Assembly (NCBI GenBank): GCA_046757965.1
Contig: JBHHZI010000150.1
Coordinates: forward strand, 1-7,514
Length of the DNA stretch: 7,514 bases
DNA from: JBHHZI01 sp046757965
GTDB taxonomy: Bacteria; Acidobacteriota; Polarisedimenticolia; SMYD01
Direction of reading: 5' to 3'
Positions 1 through 5,992 of the stretch are shown piece after piece (position 1 is the first letter of the stretch; each line of letters opens with the position of its first letter). The notes beneath the pieces were generated by a model. That model saw nothing but the letters and a program-made list of their open reading frames with translations, was not told the DNA's origin and did no database searches. Position numbers and translations under genes: made by a program.

Positions 1-189
1 CGCTGCCGCCTCAGACAGCGCCTCGACCCCCTGGGCGGATGGCGGCGCATGGCCGCCCGGGCCGGCTCTCTGCCCGAGAAATGGCGCAAGCTGACCGCCG
101 GGCGGAAGACGACCCTGGTGAAGCACCGGCACCGGTTCGACAACATTCGCGACGCCGCACGGTTTGTCGGCAAGCTGGCCGCGCCCTGA
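1..189 (+). CDS. C-terminal end of an unrecognised protein (5' end outside window)
   Basis: This is the last 62 codons of a gene that enters from the left edge; frame 1 is open from the first base to a TGA at 187-189. I call it coding because about 55 of the 62 codons end in G or C, as in the confident genes here, and because a hairpin follows 6 bases after the stop. The visible part is strongly basic (many Arg and Lys, ending GKLAAP), with no membrane segment and no motif I recognise, so I assign no function. It converges on the decarboxylase gene, with 89 bases between the two stops. Other frames over this stretch are also open, as is usual at this G+C content, but fit the third-position bias less well. 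Confidence 0.6.
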   Translation, partial: RCRLRQRLDPLGGWRRMAARAGSLPEKWRKLTAGRKTTLVKHRHRFDNIRDAARFVGKLAAP

Positions 190-195
190 CACGCC

Positions 196-212
196 GCGGC
201 CCCTCGGGCCGC
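196..212 (+). terminator. GC hairpin just after the partial plus-strand gene
   Basis: GCGGCCC and GGGCCGC form a perfect 7-bp stem around a CTC loop, starting 6 bases after the stop codon of the partial gene. A smaller 5-bp stem (CCCGG, loop CACG, CCGGG) follows at 217-230. No run of T follows, so this is not a classical intrinsic terminator; it may instead protect the 3' end or help Rho-dependent ending. Confidence 0.4.
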
Positions 213-238
213 ACCGCCCGGCACGCCGGGACGTGACA

Positions 239-266
239 CCCGGTTCCCGGCTGGTCGGGAGCCGGG
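239..266 (-). terminator. Strong hairpin after the decarboxylase gene, probable terminator
   Basis: CCCGGTTCCCG and CGGGAGCCGGG pair over 11 positions (ten Watson-Crick pairs and one G-T) around a 6-base loop. The hairpin lies 12 bases beyond the decarboxylase stop and would also act on transcripts coming from the left, so it may work in both directions. There is no clear T tract on either side. Its place exactly between two converging genes is the main reason to call it a terminator. Confidence 0.5.
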
Positions 267-278
267 CGGCGGATCCGT

Positions 279-1724
279 TCAGTGAGTCCGTTCCAGGGCC
301 TCGATGGCATCCAGCAGTTCGCCGATGGTCTCGTCGTTCGTGGCCGGGCTCATGACCACCAGACGCAGGTAGCGGCGGCCGCCGATCTCGGCGGAACTGA
401 GATGAAACCGGCCCGAGGCCAGAAGCGCCTCGCGAACCGCGATCTGATGGTCGTCGTCGGTGCCATGGCGGAAGCACACGATGTTCGCCTCCGGTTCGAA
501 CGGGCAGGAGAAACCGGGCCGGTCGGCGATGATCGCGGCGAAACGACGGGCGGCGGCAAGCCGGTCGTCCCAGTACTCGCCGAGCCCCCTCTCGCCACGC
601 CACGCCAGGTTGAAGAACAGCTTCAACCCGAGCGGCAACTTGGTGCATTCCACGGTCCGGTGGATCAGATCCACGCCCTGCCCGGGCTCACCGTAGAACA
701 GATAGCTGGCCTTCTCCCGGAACGTGGCCTCGAATGCCCGTGCGTCACGAAACAGCACCGCCGCGCAGAGCGCCGACGTGCGCAGCATCTTGTGGGCATC
801 CCACACCATCGAATCGGCGCGCGCCACACCCCGGAGTCGCTCCCGTTGACACGGCGACAGCAACGCGGTCGCACCATGAGCGCCATCGACGTGCATCCAG
901 ATCCCCGCCTCGGCACAGAACGAGGCGATCTCATCGAGCGGGTCGAACAGTCCGGTGGCCGTGGCACAGGCATTGGCCACCAGCGCCATCGGCCGGCGGC
1001 CGGCGGCCGTCAGACGCCGGAGCGCCTGCGGCAAGGCGTCCGGACGGATGACGTCGCGCGTGTCGACGGCCAGTGGCACCATCGCCTCGCTCCCCAGCCC
1101 GAGGATCGAGGCCGCCCGGGCGATGGAGTAATGCGACGCCGGCGGCACGAGAATGCCCAGATCACCGGGCACGCCGGCCTCCCAGGCCCGGGGTGCCGCC
1201 GATGCCCGGGCCGCCAGCAGGGCCGTGAGGTTGGCCAGGGACCCCCCGTGGGTCAGCACTCCCGCGCCGCCGGTGGCGACCCGACCATCGTCGCCTCCGG
1301 CCACCGGAAGCCAGCCGACCTGGCCGAGCATCCAGTCCAGGACCGCCAGCTCCACCGCCACCGCCGCCGGTCCCATCTCGTAGATGGCCATGCCGTTGTT
1401 CATGACGCCGTTCATGAGGTCGGCCAGGGCCGAGGGGAAGTCGGGAACGGCCACCTGATGGGCCAGATAGGCGGGATGGTGCAACCGGGTCGAGTTCGCG
1501 CAGTAGGTGTCGGCGAACGAGTCGAACGCCTCGGGCGTCATCCCTCCGTCGCGAATCCAGCGCCCCAGGTCGAGGTCGGCGGCGATCTCGGACACCGGAC
1601 GGATCCGCACCACCGGCCCTGCCCCGGCGGCGCTGTCGCGCACGTAGCCTGACAGACGACGCGCCAGCGTGGAGGCCATCTGCTCGAAGACCTGGTAGGG
1701 CCAGCCCGTCCGCCGATCGGTCAT
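279..1724 (-). CDS. Group II pyridoxal-phosphate-dependent amino-acid decarboxylase
   Basis: A cytosolic PLP enzyme of the glutamate/diaminobutyrate/aromatic amino-acid decarboxylase family, expected to remove the alpha-carboxyl group of an amino acid and release CO2 and an amine. With the ATG at 1724 the protein has 481 residues, normal for the family. Visible features in order: a GGSLAN phosphate-binding loop near residue 160, the cofactor-stacking histidine in ASHYS (about 198), VDGAHG with Asp280 that holds the pyridine nitrogen, and DAHK with the Schiff-base lysine at about 312, then a C-terminal LRLVVMSP segment. No signal peptide is seen. The ATG at 1724 is preferred because GGAAG lies 9 bases upstream; an in-frame GTG at 1754 would add 10 residues but has no well-spaced ribosome site. 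The gene follows top6A after 36 bases, so it is probably co-transcribed. The substrate cannot be read from the sequence: aspartate, glutamate, diaminobutyrate or cysteine sulfinate are all possible. Confidence 0.88.
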   Translation of the reverse strand: MTDRRTGWPYQVFEQMASTLARRLSGYVRDSAAGAGPVVRIRPVSEIAADLDLGRWIRDGGMTPEAFDSFADTYCANSTRLHHPAYLAHQVAVPDFPSALADLMNGVMNNGMAIYEMGPAAVAVELAVLDWMLGQVGWLPVAGGDDGRVATGGAGVLTHGGSLANLTALLAARASAAPRAWEAGVPGDLGILVPPASHYSIARAASILGLGSEAMVPLAVDTRDVIRPDALPQALRRLTAAGRRPMALVANACATATGLFDPLDEIASFCAEAGIWMHVDGAHGATALLSPCQRERLRGVARADSMVWDAHKMLRTSALCAAVLFRDARAFEATFREKASYLFYGEPGQGVDLIHRTVECTKLPLGLKLFFNLAWRGERGLGEYWDDRLAAARRFAAIIADRPGFSCPFEPEANIVCFRHGTDDDHQIAVREALLASGRFHLSSAEIGGRRYLRLVVMSPATNDETIGELLDAIEALERTH

Positions 1725-1733
1725 GAGGTCATG

Positions 1734-1738
1734 CTTCC
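1734..1738 (-). promoter_or_regulatory. Ribosome binding site that decides the decarboxylase start
   Basis: GGAAG on the minus strand lies 9 bases before the ATG at 1724. The alternative GTG at 1754 has only a GGGG directly next to it, too close to work as a Shine-Dalgarno. This favours the shorter 481-residue protein. Confidence 0.5.
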
Positions 1739-1760
1739 GAGTCTCACCGGCCACGCCCCG

Positions 1761-2918
1761 TCAGGGCAGGAACGACCGTGTGGCCTTGAGCTTCGCGGGC
1801 AGGTACTCCTCGATCACGTAGTTCAGTCCCCACTTGGCCAGGGCCTGCTGCTCGGCGCGAACGCCCATGGACACCAGATGTGTGATCGCCTTGCGCCACG
1901 GCTTGCTCTGCTGGAAGAACGGGTCGTTCTTCAGGGCATCCTTCGCCCGCTTCACGTCCACGGGCAGCATCGGGTGCGTCGGCAGCTTGTAGTCCTCGAT
2001 GTCCTGGGGAGTGACACCCAGGAATCGGGCGTGGGGCACGCAGAAGAACTTGTTCAGATGCGCGGTATTTCCTGATCCCACCTTGAGGGTTCGATAGATG
2101 TTGGAGATGCCGTACGGGTCGCAGTCCACGAAGGCATACACCGGGATCTTGTGTGCCTCGGAAAGCAGGCGGATGAAGCGGCGCGTGGCCCGCGTCGGCA
2201 CCCCTCCCATGGACACGATGATGCAGTTGGCCGTGTCCCAGTATCCGTGGCTCTGCAGGCGCTGGAACATGCCCCCGGTCTCGATGGCCAGAACGAACTT
2301 CGCCTTCGTGGAGAACTCCAGGTGCTCCACGCTGTGCGGGATGGTGTAGGCGCCGGTTCCGAAGCGCGTGCAGTCGATCTCCACCGGCTTGCCCGTGACC
2401 GGGTCGCGATCCACCACCACGAGATTGCCCGCCACCGCGCCGCCGTGCTCCTCCGGGTAGAAGCGGAGCTGTTCTCGTGACACCCCGTCGAGGCTGAACA
2501 TGGCCTCGATGTCGTCCATGACCGTATCGGACTCCGGCTGCTCCTCGAAGCGAGCCTCCTCCCAGTTCTTCGACACGTAATACGCCTCTCTCTTGGTGGC
2601 GAAGGTGTCCTGTTCGATCATGCTCTTGGACAGGTGCATCATCTTGAGGGTCTGGGCGAAGGTCTTCACGGTGTTCACCGACAGGGTGCGAACCTTGTTG
2701 CCCCGCGCCAGTTGCAGATAGCCGACCTTCGGATCGAATCTCACGTTGGACAGCGACCGGATGGGGCTGCGCAGCTCGGGCCTTCCCTTCTTCCGGATGC
2801 GCTCGTAGAGCCTCCGGGCCGTGCTGTCGATGCAGCCGACGGTGTGCCTCGCGGTGCCGTCGGTGACGGTCTGGCGCTTCTTCTTGCTCGCGGCGGTCTT
2901 CCTGCGCGACGCACTCAT
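1761..2918 (-). CDS. top6A: DNA topoisomerase VI subunit A (Spo11 family)
   Basis: This is the DNA-cleaving subunit of a type IIB topoisomerase, which with subunit B forms an A2B2 complex that passes one duplex through a double-strand break in another, using ATP and Mg2+. The protein has 385 residues, the usual size. It shows a lysine-rich start (residues 5-15), the winged-helix 5Y-CAP domain with the KREAYYVSKNW motif carrying the catalytic tyrosine (one of the pair Tyr113-Tyr114), and the Toprim domain with AIETGG (Glu213) and the acidic DCD of VDCDPYG (Asp265 and Asp267) that bind metal. All catalytic residues are present, so it should be active. The ATG at 2918 overlaps the top6B stop as ATGA, which points to translational coupling; the frame is open further upstream, but that part is only a shadow of top6B. 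The weak ribosome site fits coupling. Spo11 is a homologue, but the adjacent B subunit makes topoisomerase VI the clear reading. Confidence 0.95.
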   Translation of the reverse strand: MSASRRKTAASKKKRQTVTDGTARHTVGCIDSTARRLYERIRKKGRPELRSPIRSLSNVRFDPKVGYLQLARGNKVRTLSVNTVKTFAQTLKMMHLSKSMIEQDTFATKREAYYVSKNWEEARFEEQPESDTVMDDIEAMFSLDGVSREQLRFYPEEHGGAVAGNLVVVDRDPVTGKPVEIDCTRFGTGAYTIPHSVEHLEFSTKAKFVLAIETGGMFQRLQSHGYWDTANCIIVSMGGVPTRATRRFIRLLSEAHKIPVYAFVDCDPYGISNIYRTLKVGSGNTAHLNKFFCVPHARFLGVTPQDIEDYKLPTHPMLPVDVKRAKDALKNDPFFQQSKPWRKAITHLVSMGVRAEQQALAKWGLNYVIEEYLPAKLKATRSFLP

Positions 2919-4690
2919 AACTTGCGGCTCTTCTCGAGGGTTTCCCTCAGGTTGGCGACCAGACGGGTGGTCTTCTTCTCGTCCAGGCCGAGGATGTCGC
3001 GCAGGGCCTGCCCGATGTGCGGGATGTAGCTGTCGATGTAGGATCTCTTCTTCATCTCGTCGGCCACGCGCTGGCGACGGCGCAGATACTTCTGCATCTG
3101 CCGGCCACAATCCTGCAACGCCAGCCGCAGTTCCTTGATGATCTCCGGGTACGAGGCCACAGCCTCCTTGGACTCGGACGTGAACGGCACCCAGGCAGAC
3201 GCCATGTGCACCATCAGGATGACCGGGCCGATCGGCAGCGCGCCGCGCGGCTGCTGGAGCTTGTAGCCACGCCAGTCCACGCCGATGACGGCCCGCGTGA
3301 TGCCGCAACCGCCCTGCTGGTACTGCAGCGGCACCCGGTTCGCCATGCGCAGGAGACGGACCGGTTCATCGGCGGGGAGGTCTCCACCCAGCGCCATGCC
3401 GACCTCGACCTGGAAAGGATTGCCCCGGTAGACGGCCGGAGGTCGCGTCCGGCTGACGAAGAACTCGGCCTCTCCGATCTCCTTCTGGAGTCCCTTCCGG
3501 ATCAGGTCCTCACCGATGGGCGACAGGCAGTCGGTGGGCGGGTTGCGGATCTTCACGTCCCGGATGGACGCGTGGAGCGCCTCCGACGCCTTGTGCTCCA
3601 GGGATTTCACCCGGGCGGTCGGCGAGAGCCCGGCTTTCTCGCAGATCTCGTGGGCCACCCGCGCCGACACGCGAGAAAAATCCGCCTGCAGAAATGCACC
3701 GAGCCGTGTGGAGCGTGTGGCGCGCATCATCTTCATGAGCACTCCCAGCTCCACGCCGTACGGGTGCGGCTTGATCTCCTTCGGAGGGACCGGGAGTTGC
3801 CGGACGGCGCGCCGATAGACAGCCGCCTCCTTCATGCCCGGCGCGCGGTAGGTGATCTGGACATGGGGATTCGCGATGGCGGTCTGGGCCAGGTACTCGT
3901 CGACGCTGCCCTTGCCCCGCTGATACTTTCCCACCAGCTCGATGACCACCTCGGTGCCGTGAGGCCGATCCCATTCGATGATCCGTTCACGGACCCGCTT
4001 GGGCACATTCTTGACCGTGTCGATCCGGGTCGCCACCTCGAGCGCGTCGTGTTCCTTGCTGATGCGGGAGCGCACGAGGGTCGGCTTGCCGGTGGTCATC
4101 TGTCCGTACATGCCGGCGGCGGAGATGCCGATGCCCTGCTGCCCCCGGCTCTGTCGGAGACGGTGAAACTTGCTGCCATAGAGCAGCTTCGCGAAGACGA
4201 GATCGATCTGGTCCGGCAAGATGCCCGGTCCGTTGTCGGTCACCGTGACCGTGTAGCGGTCATCCCCCTTCGCCACATCGATGGTGACGGCGATCTCGGG
4301 CAGGATGTCGGCCTCCTCGCAGGCATCCAGCGCATTGTCCACCGCTTCCTTGACGGTGGACAGCAGCGCCTTGCGCTTGCTGTCGAAACCGAGAAGGTGC
4401 CGGTTCTTCGCGAAGAACTCACTGACCGATATCTCCCGCGCCTTGTCGGCCATGTCGTGGGCACGGGTCCGCTTGCCCACCGGCGCGCTGCCGCCACGCC
4501 CGCGCGACCCGCTCTTCGTCCCGGCGGCGGCACGGGTCCCACCGGACTTCTGGTTGCCCGACGCCCGGCCCGGCGCCGAGGAGTGGTGCTTCGGCGTGCT
4601 CTTTCGGGGCGCCGCGGATCGCCTGCGCGAGCCGGCTTTCCCGCCCGCCACCGGGCCGGCGGCGGTGAAGAGTGATCTCTGGGTGCTCAT
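2915..4690 (-). CDS. top6B: DNA topoisomerase VI subunit B (GHKL ATPase subunit)
   Basis: The ATP-driven clamp of topoisomerase VI. From the ATG at 4690 the protein has 591 residues. The first ~79 residues are a low-complexity Lys/Arg/Ser/Gly/Ala stretch, probably disordered; the family core then begins at REISVSEFF. The Bergerat ATP fold follows: KEAVDNALD (Glu115, Asn119), DNGPGI (152-157), the RGQQGIG glycine loop (182-188) and TTGKP (199-203). A helix-two-turn-helix region lies near residues 320-390, then the transducer domain with FTSESKEA, whose Lys508 matches the conserved switch lysine contacting ATP. The H2TH and transducer together separate it from MutL, Hsp90 and gyrase B. A TTG at 4771 would add 27 residues but lies upstream of the likely promoter -10 box, so the ATG is preferred, though its ribosome site (AGG, 10 bases away) is weak. 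It is the first gene of the unit and overlaps top6A by 4 bp. Confidence 0.95.
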   Translation of the reverse strand: MSTQRSLFTAAGPVAGGKAGSRRRSAAPRKSTPKHHSSAPGRASGNQKSGGTRAAAGTKSGSRGRGGSAPVGKRTRAHDMADKAREISVSEFFAKNRHLLGFDSKRKALLSTVKEAVDNALDACEEADILPEIAVTIDVAKGDDRYTVTVTDNGPGILPDQIDLVFAKLLYGSKFHRLRQSRGQQGIGISAAGMYGQMTTGKPTLVRSRISKEHDALEVATRIDTVKNVPKRVRERIIEWDRPHGTEVVIELVGKYQRGKGSVDEYLAQTAIANPHVQITYRAPGMKEAAVYRRAVRQLPVPPKEIKPHPYGVELGVLMKMMRATRSTRLGAFLQADFSRVSARVAHEICEKAGLSPTARVKSLEHKASEALHASIRDVKIRNPPTDCLSPIGEDLIRKGLQKEIGEAEFFVSRTRPPAVYRGNPFQVEVGMALGGDLPADEPVRLLRMANRVPLQYQQGGCGITRAVIGVDWRGYKLQQPRGALPIGPVILMVHMASAWVPFTSESKEAVASYPEIIKELRLALQDCGRQMQKYLRRRQRVADEMKKRSYIDSYIPHIGQALRDILGLDEKKTTRLVANLRETLEKSRKL

Positions 4691-4758
4691 CCGTGGTCGA
4701 CCTGGTCGGCGGCGACCCGCCGGTGGGCGCGGGGCGAGCGCCCTCGATGTGGAAGCGG

Positions 4759-4787
4759 ACGGTATCGGCAACGATGAATGGCGTCAA
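4759..4787 (-). promoter_or_regulatory. Possible promoter of the top6B-top6A-decarboxylase unit
   Basis: On the minus strand, TTGACG (4787-4782) and TACCGT (4764-4759) are separated by 17 bases. The -35 box is good but the -10 box matches the consensus at only about three positions. It would start transcription near 4752 and leave a leader of about 60 bases before the ATG at 4690. This is the best pair I see in the gap, but it is a weak call. Confidence 0.35.
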
Positions 4788-4844
4788 GCAAGCGCCGACG
4801 ACCACACACGGGGACGACCGACGATCATCTGCGCACCACCCTGC

Positions 4845-4873
4845 TTGACTTGCACGGCGTCCTGGTCTAAGAT
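4845..4873 (+). promoter_or_regulatory. Sigma70-type promoter of the had-oah-SDR operon
   Basis: TTGACT (4845-4850) and TAAGAT (4868-4873) are separated by exactly 17 bases, close to the ideal housekeeping promoter. Transcription would begin near 4880, about 30 bases before the had ATG. The -10 box shares its last base with the inverted repeat that follows, so a protein bound there should block RNA polymerase. GGAG at 4900-4903, 6 bases before the ATG, is the ribosome site. Confidence 0.7.
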
Positions 4874-4893
4874 TCGAACGAACGTTCGAACGA
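4873..4893 (+). promoter_or_regulatory. Probable repressor operator overlapping the had promoter
   Basis: TTCGAAC and GTTCGAA form a perfect inverted repeat with a 4-base centre (4873-4890). The same stretch also holds a direct repeat, TTCGAACGA at 4873-4881 and 4885-4893, with a 12-base period, and a nested CGAACGTTCG palindrome (4879-4888 region). Symmetry of this kind around CGAACGTTCG is typical of TetR-type operators, including those that sense CoA thioesters. It covers the expected transcription start, so repression relieved by a pathway CoA ester is the simplest model. No regulator gene is in the window, so the regulator family is inferred. Confidence 0.6.
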
Positions 4894-4909
4894 GATCACG
4901 GAGCAGCCG

Positions 4910-5992
4910 ATGGCCTGGACCGGAACCGCGTGGCAGCTCGTCGAACCGGGCAAACCCCTTGTTCGCAAGACCTTCCGGGCCCCAGACCCGGAGGCGGACG
5001 AGGCCGTGGTGGCAGTGGCGGGCTGCGGCGTGTGCCATACGGACATCGGCTTCATCCACGGCGGGGTCCGGACCCGGCAGGCGTTGCCCTTGACTCTTGG
5101 CCACGAGGTGGCCGGGTGCATCGTCGCTCTCGGATCGGCGGCCGGGGCCGCGGAGATCGGTATCGGGCAGGACGTCATCATCCCGGCGGTCCTGCCCTGC
5201 GGTGCGTGCGACTGGTGTGCTGCCGGCCGGCAGAACATCTGCCCGGACCAGAAGATGCCGGGCAACGACCTCGACGGCGGTTTCGCGTCTCATGTCGTCG
5301 TGCCGTCCCGCTTTCTGGTGCCGGTGCCCCGGCGACCCGACGGTCTCGACCTGGCCCACCTCGCGGTCGTGGCCGACGCGGTCACCACCCCGCTGCAGGC
5401 GCTGAGGCGCGCGTCGGTGGGAGCCGGCGACTCCGTCGTGGTGATCGGTGTCGGCGGCATCGGCATCCATGCCGTCCAGATCGCCGCGGCGTGGCAGGCG
5501 AGTGTTCTGGCCGTGGATATCTCGGCAGCCAGGCTCGACAGGGCCCGGAGGTTCGGCGCCGCCGGGGCCGTGCGGACCGAGGGTCTTGATGACCGTGCCG
5601 CCCGCGAGGCCGTGCGCACGGCGGCAGCCGACGCCGGGTGGCCTGCCAGAGGCGCGAAGATCTTCGAGATGTCGGGTACCGCCACCGGACAACGACTGGC
5701 CTGGTCACTCTTGACGCCCGGTGCGACGCTGGCCGTGGTGGGCTACACACGCGACAAGATCTCCTGCCGGCTCAGTAACCTGATGGCCTTCGATGCCGAG
5801 GCGTTCGGCAGCTGGGGCTGTCCGCCGTCGCTCTATCCGGAGGCCCTCGCACTCATCGTCGAGCGGAGGATCCGCGTTGAACCGTTCGTTTCCTTTCACC
5901 CCCTCGACGACGTCAACACCGTCATCGAGAAATGCCACCGTTCGGAACTGAGTACCCGCCCCGTCCTGACTCCCGGAGAGGAATCGTCATGA
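4910..5992 (+). CDS. had: 6-hydroxycyclohex-1-ene-1-carbonyl-CoA dehydrogenase
   Basis: A zinc-dependent medium-chain alcohol dehydrogenase of the anaerobic benzoyl-CoA pathway (also called BamQ). It oxidises 6-hydroxycyclohex-1-ene-1-carbonyl-CoA with NAD+ to the 6-oxo compound in the cytosol. The 360 residues are a normal length. Seen in order: catalytic zinc site GVCHTD (Cys42, with Thr44 and Asp45) and GHE (His65), the structural zinc lobe Cys97, Cys100, Cys103, Cys111, a DLDGGFASHVVVP stretch, and a Rossmann GVGGIG loop (180-185) with Asp203 at the end of the next strand, which fits NAD+ over NADP+. The ATG at 4910 has GGAG 6 bases before it. The specific name rests on overall resemblance to Had and on the following oah gene, with which it overlaps by ATGA; by motifs alone it could be another zinc alcohol dehydrogenase. 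Confidence 0.88.
   Translation: MAWTGTAWQLVEPGKPLVRKTFRAPDPEADEAVVAVAGCGVCHTDIGFIHGGVRTRQALPLTLGHEVAGCIVALGSAAGAAEIGIGQDVIIPAVLPCGACDWCAAGRQNICPDQKMPGNDLDGGFASHVVVPSRFLVPVPRRPDGLDLAHLAVVADAVTTPLQALRRASVGAGDSVVVIGVGGIGIHAVQIAAAWQASVLAVDISAARLDRARRFGAAGAVRTEGLDDRAAREAVRTAAADAGWPARGAKIFEMSGTATGQRLAWSLLTPGATLAVVGYTRDKISCRLSNLMAFDAEAFGSWGCPPSLYPEALALIVERRIRVEPFVSFHPLDDVNTVIEKCHRSELSTRPVLTPGEESS

Noticed and set aside
282..1652. Long plus-strand open frame opposite the decarboxylase gene
   Set aside because: It is an antisense shadow common at high G+C; its translation is rich in Arg, Gly and His without family motifs, while the minus strand has a complete PLP enzyme.
2919..3308. Upstream extension of the top6A frame by 130 codons
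   Set aside because: This stretch lies inside top6B in another frame and looks like out-of-frame translation; the ATG at 2918 gives the normal family length and an ATGA coupling.
3017..4675. 552-codon plus-strand open frame opposite top6B
   Set aside because: The minus strand carries all topoisomerase VI subunit B motifs; the plus-strand product has no recognisable domain.
1761..4690. Archaeal (for example haloarchaeal) origin because of topoisomerase VI
   Set aside because: The proteins lack the strong acidic bias of haloarchaea, and the had promoter is a clear bacterial -35/-10 pair. Not fully excluded without marker genes.
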